35,639 bases of DNA, from positions 1 to 35,639 of the forward strand of contig MPPA01000032.1 of NCBI GenBank assembly GCA_001896725.1, written 5' to 3'. The position numbers were made by a program, and so were the translations under genes. This document shows positions 1 through 8,476 of this stretch, piece after piece (positions within the stretch are counted from its first letter, which is position 1; every line of letters starts with the position of its first letter). The notes under the pieces were generated by a model. It did no database searches. It worked only from the letters and a program-made list of their open reading frames with translations, and had not been told where the DNA came from. The stretch is from Methanococcoides sp. EBM-47 (lineage in GTDB: Archaea > Halobacteriota > Methanosarcinia > Methanosarcinales > Methanosarcinaceae).

Positions 1-1
1 A

Positions 2-1075
2 CTTAGCAACGGAGCAGAACATACTATAGCTATCGAAACTGTGGATACTTCAGGGAACATTAATACTGCACAGGTAAGTGATACAGCAACTACATTGAAA
101 TTGCCTGTGATCTCAAATGTCGCCGGTAGGAACATAAGGGCTACTTCGATCACACTGGAATGGGATGCTTCTGAAGATACTGCAACGGTACAAATAAGTG
201 TGAATGGCATTCTCCTTGATACTGTAACTGGACCAACATATGTCCATAACGGCCTGAATGAGTCTACAACTTACAATTATACCCTGGTCCCGTTCAATCA
301 AAATGGATTGAAAGGTGAAGCAATAAGTATTAGTCTTGCAACATCCTCTTCCAGCAGTGGTGGAGGAAGTAGTGGAGGAAGTAGCAGTAAAAAGAGTAGT
401 AGTAGTAGTAGTAGCGGTGGAGGAGGCGGTGCAGGCAGTGTTGAGGACTTTGCGAACGTTGCACTGAAAGATGTAGCTACGAGATATCTGAGAATGAATG
501 CTAATGCCACCTATGAGTTCACAAGAGAGGGCAATCCTATCCAGTCCATCAGCTTCTACTCCCTTAAGAACTCAGGTGAGATCACTTCCACTATAGAAGT
601 ACTGAACAACAGATCAAAGCTTGTATCTATGAACCCAGAAGGGTTGCTGTATAAGTATGTCAATATATGGGTAGGAAAGGCTGGATTTGCCACACCTGCT
701 AACATTGAAGATGCACAGGTGAGGTTCATAGTGAGCAACTCATGGATGGAAGAGATGGCAATAAGCGCTGATGACATAAGTTTGCAGAGGTATAATGGAA
801 GTGCATGGGAAATACTGCCCACTACCTTGGAAGGCAATAATACCGGCTATTCTATATTCAAAGCTCAGACACCTGGATTTTCTCCATTTGCGATCACAGC
901 GGGAAAGAAATTTGCTGCTTCTATCGATGGTACTGGTGAAAATAGTACTATAGAGGACATTGCATTGGAGAACACTAAAACTGAAAAATCAAGGATATGG
1001 ACATACATCATGGCCTTCCTTCTTGTCGGCATACTTGTAGTCGGATACGAATATATGAAGAGGTATAAAAGTTAA
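2..1075 (+). CDS. Cell-surface protein, C-terminal part (FN3-like domain, Ser/Gly linker, PGF-pre-PGF domain, C-terminal membrane anchor)
   Basis: The frame is open to the left edge, so the start lies outside the window; the GTG at 41 is just an internal valine. From N to C the visible part has an Ig/fibronectin-III-like module (around nt 100-340), a low-complexity Ser/Gly linker (nt 345-440, including six in-frame AGT repeats at 395-412), a PGF-pre-PGF domain (nt 450-910, with the motifs VNIWVGKAGFA and TPGFSPFAITA), and a last hydrophobic helix (IWTYIMAFLLVGILVVGY) followed by a basic tail. Family knowledge: such proteins are exported and displayed on methanosarcinal cell envelopes. No PGF-CTERM sorting motif is visible; a plain transmembrane anchor takes its place. 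The subtilase at 30909-34109 ends with the same linker, domain and anchor order. What the missing N-terminus does is unknown. Confidence 0.85.
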   Translation, partial: LSNGAEHTIAIETVDTSGNINTAQVSDTATTLKLPVISNVAGRNIRATSITLEWDASEDTATVQISVNGILLDTVTGPTYVHNGLNESTTYNYTLVPFNQNGLKGEAISISLATSSSSSGGGSSGGSSSKKSSSSSSSGGGGGAGSVEDFANVALKDVATRYLRMNANATYEFTREGNPIQSISFYSLKNSGEITSTIEVLNNRSKLVSMNPEGLLYKYVNIWVGKAGFATPANIEDAQVRFIVSNSWMEEMAISADDISLQRYNGSAWEILPTTLEGNNTGYSIFKAQTPGFSPFAITAGKKFAASIDGTGENSTIEDIALENTKTEKSRIWTYIMAFLLVGILVVGYEYMKRYKS

Positions 1076-1101
1076 AACAAAAATATCTAAATTGAACCAA
1101 G

Positions 1102-1134
1102 GGCAGCCATTAACCATGGCTGCCAATATTTTTA
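1102..1134 (+). terminator. Hairpin terminator after the surface-protein gene
   Basis: A perfect 9-bp stem (GGCAGCCAT at 1102-1110, ATGGCTGCC at 1116-1124) with a 5-nt loop is followed by AATATTTTT. It lies 27 bp past the stop codon at 1075. The rest of 1135-1368 is AT-rich and carries only TATA-like promoter candidates for the next gene, for example around 1277-1284 and 1325-1333. Confidence 0.6.
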
Positions 1135-1368
1135 AGATCGATGATCCTTTTAGATTAGTGTATTTCCTCGGATATGCAGCTTTATCTCACACAACCTTTG
1201 TGCTTATCCCCTTCACCAAGGGCGGCGTTCTAATTTATCTTTTATACCACATATTTTCATATTTTATAACACAATTTTTATACATCTTGGTGAAATTTTA
1301 TTGGATGTCCTCAACATCTTTTTATCATATAAACTCTTCCTCTGTCTATATTTAGTTGAGGTGAAAGA

Positions 1369-1911
1369 ATGAAGAGAATCTATTTAATTCTTATATTGGC
1401 CGTCATAGCCTTTTCAAGCGGTTGTGCAGACAACGGTCGGTCAGAAATAGTAGAAAAAGGTGACAATATCAGTGTGAACTATATAGGAATGTATGATAAT
1501 GGTACTGTTTTTGACACATCTTTGATCGATGTTGCAAAAAAGGCAGGAATATATGATACTTCAAGAAACTATGAGCCTCTTGTATTTGTTGTCGGGGCCG
1601 GGCAAATGATCAGTGGTTTTGACAACGGTGTACTTAACATGACGATCGGTGAAAACAAAACCTTAAAACTTTCACCTGATGAGGCTTATGGAGAGTATAA
1701 GGAAGAATATTTAGTCCCTGTACCCAGATCCGATCTTGAAAATAATAGTATAGTACCTGAAATAGGTAGGCAGATAGGAACACTAATGGGAATTGCAACC
1801 ATTGTAGACATCACAGATACTAATGTAACACTTGACTTTAACTCCCCACTTGCTGGCAAGAACCTGACATTCGATATTACAGTGGTTTCGATAGAGAAGG
1901 CTAAAAAATAA
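1369..1911 (+). CDS. FKBP-type peptidyl-prolyl cis-trans isomerase, lipoprotein
   Basis: This 180-aa protein starts with a short hydrophobic signal and a lipobox (FSSGC, Cys about residue 19), so it should be lipid-anchored outside the membrane. The FKBP fold follows: a GDNISVNYIGMYDNGTVFDTS strand region, an inserted segment, FVVGAGQMISGFDNGVLNM (matching the FKBP active-site region where the fold closes over proline), then a C-terminal insert-in-flap-like part as in archaeal SlyD-type FKBPs. The expected role is folding of exported proteins by prolyl isomerisation, possibly with chaperone activity. The start is fixed by a strong site GAGGTGA (1358-1364), 4 nt before the ATG. It stands alone between its neighbours; a T-run follows the stop. 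Family assignment is secure; the substrate is unknown. Confidence 0.9.
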   Translation: MKRIYLILILAVIAFSSGCADNGRSEIVEKGDNISVNYIGMYDNGTVFDTSLIDVAKKAGIYDTSRNYEPLVFVVGAGQMISGFDNGVLNMTIGENKTLKLSPDEAYGEYKEEYLVPVPRSDLENNSIVPEIGRQIGTLMGIATIVDITDTNVTLDFNSPLAGKNLTFDITVVSIEKAKK

Positions 1912-1928
1912 AAATAGAATTTACTAAC

Positions 1929-1938
1929 TCTTTTTTTT
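1929..1938 (+). terminator. T-run terminator after the FKBP gene
   Basis: Eight T residues (1931-1938) lie 20 bp past the stop codon of the FKBP gene. Archaeal RNA polymerase can terminate at such U-tracts without a hairpin. Support is only positional. Confidence 0.35.
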
Positions 1939-1972
1939 GAACACCTTGCACACAATATATTTAAATAATTAT

Positions 1973-2002
1973 AATTAAATTGAAGGTAATTAAATTAAAG
2001 GT
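1973..2002 (+). repeat. Tandem 15-bp repeat downstream of a TATA-like box
   Basis: Two adjacent 15-bp units, AATTAAATTGAAGGT (1973-1987) and AATTAAATTAAAGGT (1988-2002), differ at one base. They begin just after a TATA-like stretch (about 1954-1965) and so overlap the expected transcription start of the OB-fold gene. They may be an operator, or simple AT-rich slippage. Confidence 0.45.
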
Positions 2003-2070
2003 ACTTTTATTGAGAACGTGTGATTAGATGCTTAAGGAAGGTGTCGTAAATAGAAAAAGAAGAGAAGGTA

Positions 2071-2424
2071 ATGATAGTTTTACTTATGATGGTGCTTTTG
2101 TCTTTGTCCGTAGCCTACGTGACCTTTTATCTGGATGGAGCACAGATGCAGGAACTTAGTGGCTCTTCCAGACCAGGAGAAATAGTATATTTTGAGGGTA
2201 CCGTGGCATCCGAACATTTTACAAAAACCGGTGATCATTTACTGATAGATGTGGAGCGGGGTTCAGAGAGGATAAAGGTCTTTGTACCCAGAGATAAAGG
2301 AGCAAAGGAGATATCTTCTATTATTGCTGAAAATAGAAAAGTTCGGGTGATCGGCGAGGTCCAGGAATATCAGGGTGAGCTGGAAATCGTGGTGATGGAT
2401 GTGAACGGTGTTGAACTGCTTTGA
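2071..2424 (+). CDS. Membrane-anchored OB-fold protein
   Basis: The 117-aa product has an N-terminal hydrophobic helix (LLMMVLLSLSVAYVTFYL) followed by a small beta-rich domain reading like an OB-fold of the tRNA-anticodon/nucleic-acid-binding type: GEIVYFEGTVASEHFTKTG, a strand pair, then VRVIGEVQEYQGELEIVV. Such domains bind nucleic acid or oligosaccharide, but here the anchor would place it at the membrane, so the ligand is open. The listed start is the first ATG; its best upstream purine run is only 2 nt away. A better-placed site AGGTG (2039-2043) sits 6 nt before an in-frame ATA at 2050, which would add seven residues (I/M-EKEEKV) and give a normal charged N-terminus before the helix. 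The real start may therefore be the ATA. Confidence 0.75.
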   Translation: MIVLLMMVLLSLSVAYVTFYLDGAQMQELSGSSRPGEIVYFEGTVASEHFTKTGDHLLIDVERGSERIKVFVPRDKGAKEISSIIAENRKVRVIGEVQEYQGELEIVVMDVNGVELL

Positions 2425-2490
2425 TAAGGGAACAATACAATATTAAGCGTTTCCGGTAAACATATATGTAAAAAGTACATTCTAAAAAGT

Positions 2491-3645
2491 ATGAAAGCAT
2501 GTATCATGTGTGGCGGAGAGGGGACAAGGCTGCGCCCTTTGACCTTTGAACGGCCTAAACCAAGTATTCCTATACTGAACAAGCCTTCAGTAGTGCATCT
2601 TATTGAACATCTGGCTAACGAGGGATTTAATGATATAGTTATTACCCTTGGATATATGGCTGAAAAAATAGAAGAGCAGCTTGGAGATGGCCGGATATAT
2701 GGTGTACATATCAATTATGTATATGAAGATTCAAAGCTTGGTACCGCAGGTGGTGTAAAGAACGCTGAAAAGTATCTGAAAGGGGAACCGTTCATTGTAC
2801 TTGGTGGTGATCATGTACTAAACCTTAACCTAAGGGAGCTATACAGATTCCATGAACGGATGAATGCTAAAGTTACAATTGCCCTCCTATCTATCGATGA
2901 TCCGAGCGAGTTCGGTATTGCAGATATGGATGTGAACAACAGGATACACCGCTTCCTGGAAAAGCCCGGACCTGGTGAAATATTTAGTAATCTTGCAAGT
3001 ACCGGCATCTACATGTGCGATCCTGATATTCTAGACATGATACCTGAAAAAAAGGAATATGATTTTGCCCGTGATCTGTTCCCCAAGCTCCTTAAAAATG
3101 GGGAAAGGGTCAATGGGGTACTTGCCAGAGGAAACTGGACAGATGTAGGAAGTCCTGCTGCCTACAGACAGGCACAACGCTGGATGCTGGCAGAAATGCC
3201 TGGGACGATTATAGAAGGACGCTTTACCACCAAAGATGCCCGAATCAATGGCCCCTTACATCTTAGTCATGATGTGTCCGTTGGCTCTAATTCAGCGATA
3301 GTGGGACCTATAATTATAGGTGAGAACACAGTTATTGGGGATAACGTACTCATTGGACCGTATACTACCATTGGTGCCAATTGTACGATAGGTGATGATA
3401 GCAGGATATTATCGTCCTACATTTTCAATGATGTGACCATCGGAAAGAACACAAATGTATCTGGTAGTGTCATCGATAACCGCACAACAATAGGCAACGG
3501 TTGCAGCCTGGAAAATGGAACTGTCATAGGGCCCGATGTAATAGTAGGCAGTAGAGCTACAATACATTCTAATGTAAAGATCTGGCCAAAGCAAACAATT
3601 AAGGAAGGATCGGACGTCAAGGAAAATATTATCGGTCTCTTCTGA
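2491..3645 (+). CDS. Sugar-phosphate nucleotidyltransferase (NDP-sugar pyrophosphorylase) with left-handed beta-helix domain
   Basis: The 384-aa enzyme should condense a sugar 1-phosphate with an NTP to give an NDP-sugar and pyrophosphate. The N-terminal Rossmann-like domain begins with the signature GGEGTRLRPLTFERPKP (about residues 8-24) and carries GGDH (metal/nucleotide site, about residue 105), EKPG and WTDVG (about residue 217). From about residue 245 the hexapeptide repeats typical of a left-handed beta-helix follow (IVGPIIIGENTVIGDNVLIG and similar), which in this family assist oligomerisation or act as an acyltransferase-like domain. It resembles archaeal proteins annotated as glucose- or mannose-1-phosphate nucleotidyltransferases; the exact sugar cannot be read from sequence. 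The next gene begins 35 bp on, and its flippase-like product suggests a shared role in building a glycan or glycolipid. No strong ribosome site precedes the ATG. Confidence 0.9.
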   Translation: MKACIMCGGEGTRLRPLTFERPKPSIPILNKPSVVHLIEHLANEGFNDIVITLGYMAEKIEEQLGDGRIYGVHINYVYEDSKLGTAGGVKNAEKYLKGEPFIVLGGDHVLNLNLRELYRFHERMNAKVTIALLSIDDPSEFGIADMDVNNRIHRFLEKPGPGEIFSNLASTGIYMCDPDILDMIPEKKEYDFARDLFPKLLKNGERVNGVLARGNWTDVGSPAAYRQAQRWMLAEMPGTIIEGRFTTKDARINGPLHLSHDVSVGSNSAIVGPIIIGENTVIGDNVLIGPYTTIGANCTIGDDSRILSSYIFNDVTIGKNTNVSGSVIDNRTTIGNGCSLENGTVIGPDVIVGSRATIHSNVKIWPKQTIKEGSDVKENIIGLF

Positions 3646-3680
3646 CGTCTTTTTTGTTTCTTTCTTTGAGTTGTGCAAAC

Positions 3681-4721
3681 ATGAACAAATTTAAAAAATG
3701 GATCACAATATCACTTCTCATCGGCCTTATTTCAGGGATCCTGGTAATAGCATTAACTTTTGATGCCAGCACGCTGGAGGCTATCATTCAGATCAGAACT
3801 GAATACATTATCCTGGCTGTGCTATTACATTTATTTTCTTTATTCGTACAGGGCATCCGGATCAAAACGATGTGCGGGGCTTTAGGATATGACGTTAGTA
3901 TAAAGGAAGCTACAAAGATCGTCACCTCAAGCATGTTTATAGCAGCCATCACCCCCGCAGCAGTGGCAGGAGAGCCTTTACGTGTACATCTGCTAAACAG
4001 AAGATCAATCCCTCTTGGAAAGGCAACTGCTGTGATCCTTGGAGAAAGACTGATGGATGCACTTTTGATAATATCGCTTATCCCCTTTTCTTTATACGTG
4101 ATGAAAGAGTTTCTCACAGGTCCTGGTACGAACTCAATTATCGATACAGCCCTCATGATTTGCGAAGTGTTCCTTTTCTGTCTGTTCTCAATATTGATCT
4201 ACGGGCTTTGGAAGCCAAAACGAACCCATAAGGCCATGCATTTCTTTGTTCATCGTTTTAGCCGTTTATTTGGAAAAGAAATAGAAACTATGCTGCCCAG
4301 TATCCTGGACCGTGTTGATACAGAACTAGAACACTTACACAACAGTGTTGCAATATTTATAAGAGAGGGAAGAAAAGGTCTGCTTTTAGGAATGGGATGT
4401 ACCGTTATATTGTGGGCTTTGGACTTTGCAGTGCTCCCAGTACTTCTACTTGGACTGAACCAGCAGTTCCAGCCTCTTGTAACCTATGCTTCCCAAATAA
4501 TCCTAATGGTCATAATGGTAGTATCGATCACCCCTGGTGCTGGAGGAGTAGCTGAACTTGGTGCTTCTACATTGTTCTCTTTTTTTGTAGGGCCTTCAAT
4601 AATAGGAATTGTTGTTGTGGCATGGAGGGCGATAACATTCTACATGAACCTGGCATTAGGGGGTGTAGTTAGCCTGAAGATAATAAAAGACACCGATTAC
4701 ATCAAACGCATGTTCAAATGA
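3681..4721 (+). CDS. Flippase-like integral membrane protein (lysylphosphatidylglycerol synthase TM-domain family, UPF0104)
   Basis: The 346-aa protein is almost entirely transmembrane helices, beginning MNKFKKWITISLLIGLISG. Family marks include the conserved TPAAVAGEPLRVHLL region (about residues 92-106), GERLMDALLI, and the late segment SITPGAGGVAELG. The family (COG0392/TIGR00374) shares its fold with the membrane part of MprF, and its archaeal members are mostly uncharacterised; a role in moving lipids or lipid-linked sugars is inference. I chose the ATG at 3681: an in-frame TTG at 3654 would add nine residues that overlap the region just past the previous stop and do not fit a membrane N-terminus. 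The 35-bp spacing suggests co-transcription with the nucleotidyltransferase. Its stop is 9 bp from that of the convergent radical SAM gene. Confidence 0.85.
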   Translation: MNKFKKWITISLLIGLISGILVIALTFDASTLEAIIQIRTEYIILAVLLHLFSLFVQGIRIKTMCGALGYDVSIKEATKIVTSSMFIAAITPAAVAGEPLRVHLLNRRSIPLGKATAVILGERLMDALLIISLIPFSLYVMKEFLTGPGTNSIIDTALMICEVFLFCLFSILIYGLWKPKRTHKAMHFFVHRFSRLFGKEIETMLPSILDRVDTELEHLHNSVAIFIREGRKGLLLGMGCTVILWALDFAVLPVLLLGLNQQFQPLVTYASQIILMVIMVVSITPGAGGVAELGASTLFSFFVGPSIIGIVVVAWRAITFYMNLALGGVVSLKIIKDTDYIKRMFK

Positions 4722-4730
4722 ACCAAGGAC

Positions 4731-6410
4731 TTATATCTCAATATATCTCAGAATATCTGAATTAGCACCCGTTCTGGCAATTAGTTCCCAAGCATCATTA
4801 TAAGGTCTTTCCCTGAATATCTTTGCAGCCAGTGCTTTGCCTATACCAGGAACTCTTTGCAAAAGTTCCAGTTCTGCATTGTTGGCATCAAGAGGATATG
4901 GTATTGCAGTTACAGAACGGAATCCATGGTCAATCACCGTTACATCTATATAATGTCCTGTTGCCTGTTTTGTCGGAATGCCAATAAGTAAAGGATAGGA
5001 GCCCATCTGGCGTCCAAAGGTAGTATTACCATCATGTATTTCAAGCAATACATTTCGCAAAATTGTGTCTGCTGGAACTACTTTTCGAAGCATGGGAAGA
5101 TCTATTTCCTTCCTTACTTTCTCTTTGTAGCGCAGGAATGTTTTCTTATTCCTGGTTACTGCATCATCATTACCAAACATTGGAGTTCCTTCAAAAGATA
5201 TGACCTGGCGGATATTGATGCGGCGAAGCAATAGTTCTGAATCAAGTACCTTTTTAAGGAAATCATAATTGAGTCTGAAGGTTTCTTTTGTTTCCCCTAT
5301 CAATCCATGAACAAAATTAAGGCCAGGTAAAAGTTCAGGCAACCCACTTGCCCCTCTTTTTGCCCCGATCCCATTAATAAGCTCTATAGCATTGAACATC
5401 TCATCCGGTGATACTTTAAGACCATTTCTTCTGATCACTTCAGGATCAGCACTTTCCATACCCATGGCAGCCACATCTCCCGAGGTGTGGTATCTCACTA
5501 TGGTCCTAAGTATAGCCTCACTCTCTTTAGGAAAAACTGCCATTGTTGCAGGGTTGGCGTTATCCATGTGCAATACCCGTAAGCTAGGTGCCACATTACG
5601 TATTCCTCTATAAAGAGATTCAATTGCCATGGGGTCAGGAACAGGTAATTCCCCTCCCCTGTCCACTGCCTGATAAGATAATAGATCAGGCTGCCTCCCA
5701 ATGCGGAAATACCGGGCACCTTCCTCATATAGAGAGTGAACTTCTACGACCACATCGCTCACAGGCCTATGATCTGGTTTCCCATAGAAAGGTTCCGTGC
5801 AGAAAGAACAATGTTTTCTGCGCCCACATCCCCTGTAAGTCTCAAGCTCGCACATTACATCAGGATAATCCGTATGTTGCCTCACTATGAAAGCTCCTTT
5901 CTTTCCCCATCTTCCGATCTCCTGGACAGACCTGAACCTGTCTGTTACATTTTCAGGGTTTCCTAACTTTCCATCCGTTAGCAGATCATACACGAACGCT
6001 TCTACATCAGCTTTGCAACAATAGACATTTTCCAGCTCCGATAAACTGGATGCCTTCTTACCGCCCTCTGAGCTAAAACCTAATCTTATGGGACCTCCCA
6101 GCACCACCTTACCTGTTGCGGCGCGGCTTAGAATATGTAATTCTTCTAAGCTGATAGGCGTGGAGCGAAGGTATTTACCTGGCACGGTCATGCCGGCAAT
6201 GATCACAACAAGGTCTGCTTCCTTGATTATATTTTCATGGACCTTCGGGTTGAGCCTTATACTGTCGATAGCAGAATAGAAAATGTTCTGCATAGGGATG
6301 CCTTGCTCTCGCATTGCCCCTGCAATATATCTGATATAAGGAGAGATGTAAGGAGGAACACCAAAACAGGCTGGTTCGTCCACATAACCATCAATGATAA
6401 TTGCTTTCAT
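4731..6410 (-). CDS. Radical SAM protein with C-terminal helix-hairpin-helix (COG1031-type)
   Basis: The 559-aa protein has an N-terminal domain (about 1-180) resembling a B12-binding-like Rossmann region, then a radical SAM core. The iron-sulfur cluster motif is CGRRKHCSFC (about residue 196), that is C-x5-C-x2-C and not the common C-x3-C-x2-C. The core continues with GMESADPEVIRRNGLKVS and LNFVHGLIGET, typical of SAM-binding GG/GIP-like strands, and ends in a helix-hairpin-helix (LQRVPGIGKALAAKIF, about 515-530), a non-specific DNA-binding fold. Family knowledge: COG1031 is archaeal and uncharacterised; the combination suggests a nucleic-acid-linked radical reaction, which is inference. The gene faces ilvD head to head, and the two probably share the TATA region at 6482-6492. 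No clear ribosome site precedes the ATG. Confidence 0.88.
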   Translation of the reverse strand: MKAIIIDGYVDEPACFGVPPYISPYIRYIAGAMREQGIPMQNIFYSAIDSIRLNPKVHENIIKEADLVVIIAGMTVPGKYLRSTPISLEELHILSRAATGKVVLGGPIRLGFSSEGGKKASSLSELENVYCCKADVEAFVYDLLTDGKLGNPENVTDRFRSVQEIGRWGKKGAFIVRQHTDYPDVMCELETYRGCGRRKHCSFCTEPFYGKPDHRPVSDVVVEVHSLYEEGARYFRIGRQPDLLSYQAVDRGGELPVPDPMAIESLYRGIRNVAPSLRVLHMDNANPATMAVFPKESEAILRTIVRYHTSGDVAAMGMESADPEVIRRNGLKVSPDEMFNAIELINGIGAKRGASGLPELLPGLNFVHGLIGETKETFRLNYDFLKKVLDSELLLRRINIRQVISFEGTPMFGNDDAVTRNKKTFLRYKEKVRKEIDLPMLRKVVPADTILRNVLLEIHDGNTTFGRQMGSYPLLIGIPTKQATGHYIDVTVIDHGFRSVTAIPYPLDANNAELELLQRVPGIGKALAAKIFRERPYNDAWELIARTGANSDILRYIEI

Positions 6411-6481
6411 TTTTCCTCTGAAAATGCCAAAATGAATCTTTCCGGCAACAAATGCACTAATATGCTTAGACCTAGTTGCCT

Positions 6482-6492
6482 ATTTATATATC
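6482..6492. promoter_or_regulatory. Shared bidirectional TATA box
   Basis: The sequence ATTTATATATC reads as a TATA box on both strands. On the plus strand it would start ilvD transcription near 6513, 30 bp before the ATG. On the minus strand it would start the radical SAM gene near 6458. No other TATA candidate of similar quality lies between the two genes (6411-6542). Confidence 0.55.
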
Positions 6493-6542
6493 TTACACAT
6501 TAAACGTACTAGTTTTACAACCCAGGACCATGAGGTATTCAT

Positions 6543-8204
6543 ATGAGAAGTGATAAGACCAAAAAAGGAATAGAGCGCGCACCCAACCGTTCCCTGCTCA
6601 AGGCAACCGGCCTGACAGATGCCGAAATGGAAAGACCGTTCATTGCAGTGGTAAACTCATGGACCGAGCTGATACCTGGACACATTCACCTGGACAAGAT
6701 ATCAGAAGCAGTAAAGGCAGGTATAAGAAGTGCAGGAGGTGTTCCTTTTGAGTTCCACACTATTGGTATATGCGATGGAATAGCAATGGGCCATGAAGGA
6801 ATGAGGTATTCCCTACCAAGTCGTGAAGCTATTGAAGATTCCATTGAGCTCGTACTACAGGGACATCAGCTAGATGCGATGGTCATGATAACGGCATGTG
6901 ATAAGATCACACCCGGACACCTCATGGCAGCGGGAAGGCTCGACATTCCCACCATTGTAGTGACCGGCGGTCCCATGATGCCCGGATTTGTGGATGACGA
7001 ACATAGAGACCTTATATCGGTCTTTGAAGGGATTGGTGCATGCCGCTCTGAGAAAATGGGCGATGATAAGCTTCAACAACTTGAAGAGTGCGCCTGTTCA
7101 GGAGCCGGATCATGTGCAGGCATGTACACCGCCAACACTATGGCATGTATGACAGAAGCCCTTGGGCTGAGCCTTCCCGGCTGTGCTACAGCACATGCAG
7201 TAGATGCAAAGAAGATACGCTTGGCCAAAACTTCCGGTGAACGTATCGTGGCTATGGTAAAGGAAGGACTCACCTCTCGAAAGATAGTCACCATGGAAGC
7301 CCTTGAGAATGCCATCATGGTGGATATGGCAATTGGTGGAAGTACAAATACCACACTGCATCTGCCTGCCATTGCTCACGCTTTTGGAATGCAGCTCACA
7401 TTGGATACTTTTGATAAGCTTAGCCGCACTACACCCCATATTACATCCCTGAAGCCTGGTGGGATCAACTACATGCTGGACTTTGACAGGGCCGGGGGGA
7501 TACAGGCCATAATGCAAAAGCTTATGCCAAAACTGCACCTTGATCAGATGACGGTCACAGGGAAAACTGTTGATGAGAACCTGAAAGATTTTGTGATCCT
7601 TAACCCCAAGATGAACGCACAGGTCATTAGGACACTTGAGTCACCCTTCCATGAAGAGGGCGGGATAGCAGTGCTCAAGGGAAGTCTTGCACCAGATGGT
7701 TCTGTGGTCAAACAGGCAGCGGTCAGCCCAAAGATGCTAAAGCACAGCGGTCCTGCAAAGGTCTTTGACAGCGAGGAAACTGCAATGGAAGCTATCCTTG
7801 GAGGAAAGATCAAACCAGGGGATGTTGTTGTCATCCGCTATGAAGGGCCAAAGGGTGGACCTGGAATGAGAGAAATGCTCTCACCAACATCAGCGATAGC
7901 GGGAATGGGGCTCATAGAATCAGTAGCTCTTGTTACTGATGGCAGGTTCTCTGGTGGCACCCGTGGTCCATGCATCGGCCACGTATCTCCGGAAGCTCAG
8001 GAAGGCGGACCTATTGCGCTGGTAAAGGAGGGAGATATCATTGATATCGATGTCCCGGCGCGAAAACTTGATCTGAAGGTGTCCGAGGAAGAGCTAGCAA
8101 AAAGAAGAGAAATGTTCAAGCCTCCTGAAAAGAAGGTCACAGGTTATCTTGCAAGATATAGGAAATACGTCAGTTCTGCAAGCAAAGGGGCAATTTTTGA
8201 GTAA
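6543..8204 (+). CDS. ilvD: Dihydroxy-acid dehydratase
   Basis: This 553-aa enzyme dehydrates 2,3-dihydroxy-isovalerate and 2,3-dihydroxy-3-methylvalerate to the 2-oxo acids, the third step of valine and isoleucine synthesis. Length and colinearity are full for the IlvD/Edd family. Conserved pieces include [11 protein letters not shown] (about residues 78-88), the cluster cysteine in [12 protein letters not shown] (about 118), a second in [18 protein letters not shown] (about 183-200), [12 protein letters not shown], and the C-terminal [21 protein letters not shown]. These hold the iron-sulfur cluster and Mg2+. The ATG is preceded by GAGGT (6532-6536), 6 nt away. No other branched-chain synthesis gene is in the window. 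Assignment is secure. Confidence 0.97.
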   Translation: MRSDKTKKGIERAPNRSLLKATGLTDAEMERPFIAVVNSWTELIPGHIHLDKISEAVKAGIRSAGGVPFEFHTIGICDGIAMGHEGMRYSLPSREAIEDSIELVLQGHQLDAMVMITACDKITPGHLMAAGRLDIPTIVVTGGPMMPGFVDDEHRDLISVFEGIGACRSEKMGDDKLQQLEECACSGAGSCAGMYTANTMACMTEALGLSLPGCATAHAVDAKKIRLAKTSGERIVAMVKEGLTSRKIVTMEALENAIMVDMAIGGSTNTTLHLPAIAHAFGMQLTLDTFDKLSRTTPHITSLKPGGINYMLDFDRAGGIQAIMQKLMPKLHLDQMTVTGKTVDENLKDFVILNPKMNAQVIRTLESPFHEEGGIAVLKGSLAPDGSVVKQAAVSPKMLKHSGPAKVFDSEETAMEAILGGKIKPGDVVVIRYEGPKGGPGMREMLSPTSAIAGMGLIESVALVTDGRFSGGTRGPCIGHVSPEAQEGGPIALVKEGDIIDIDVPARKLDLKVSEEELAKRREMFKPPEKKVTGYLARYRKYVSSASKGAIFE

Positions 8205-8288
8205 TGTGCAGGATCGGGCTGCATTGTACCATATTTTTTTATATATGATCCATCATAAATTTCTGTGTAGAAAATTCTGAGGTAATTT

Positions 8289-8465
8289 ATGGAGATCACG
8301 GGTATCTGCAATGTATGCGGCATGGTCGGAAAAATGTACACTTGCCGTTTTTGTGGAAAAAGTGTATGTCCCCGGTGCTTTGATCATGATAAGGGGGTAT
8401 GCATCCAATGTACTGGCCCCGGCCGTTCCGGCCCTAATATCAATTATGGAGAAGGTCGCACCTGA
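8289..8465 (+). CDS. Small zinc-finger protein (58 aa)
   Basis: This short gene encodes 58 residues with four Cys-x2-Cys pairs: ICNVC (7, 10), CRFC (19, 22), CPRC (27, 30) and CIQC (38, 41), plus His33 between the third and fourth pairs. The spacing suggests two zinc sites in a treble-clef or cross-brace (HIT/B-box-like) arrangement. The start is well supported: GAGGT (8279-8283) lies 5 nt before the ATG, and a TATA-like ATTTTTTTATATATG precedes it near 8232-8247. Nine conserved metal ligands in 58 codons are hard to get by chance. The stop codon lies inside the hairpin at 8458-8475. Its partner, nucleic acid or protein, is unknown. It may be co-expressed with ilvD, 84 bp upstream, or have its own promoter. 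Confidence 0.8.
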   Translation: MEITGICNVCGMVGKMYTCRFCGKSVCPRCFDHDKGVCIQCTGPGRSGPNINYGEGRT

Positions 8466-8475
8466 ACACAGGTGC
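8458..8475. terminator. Hairpin between convergent genes, overlapping a stop codon
   Basis: A perfect 7-bp stem, GCACCTG (8458-8464) and CAGGTGC (8469-8475), has a 4-nt loop. It contains the TGA of the zinc-finger gene and ends 2 bp before the stop codon of the convergent RHH gene, so it could serve both strands. No T-run follows on either side, so termination by this hairpin is uncertain. Confidence 0.45.
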
Positions 8476-8476
8476 A

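Noticed and set aside
1092-1355. 87-codon plus-strand ORF with TTG start
   Set aside because: It begins just ahead of and runs through the terminator hairpin at 1102-1124, has no ribosome site, and reads as hydrophobic AT-rich noise.
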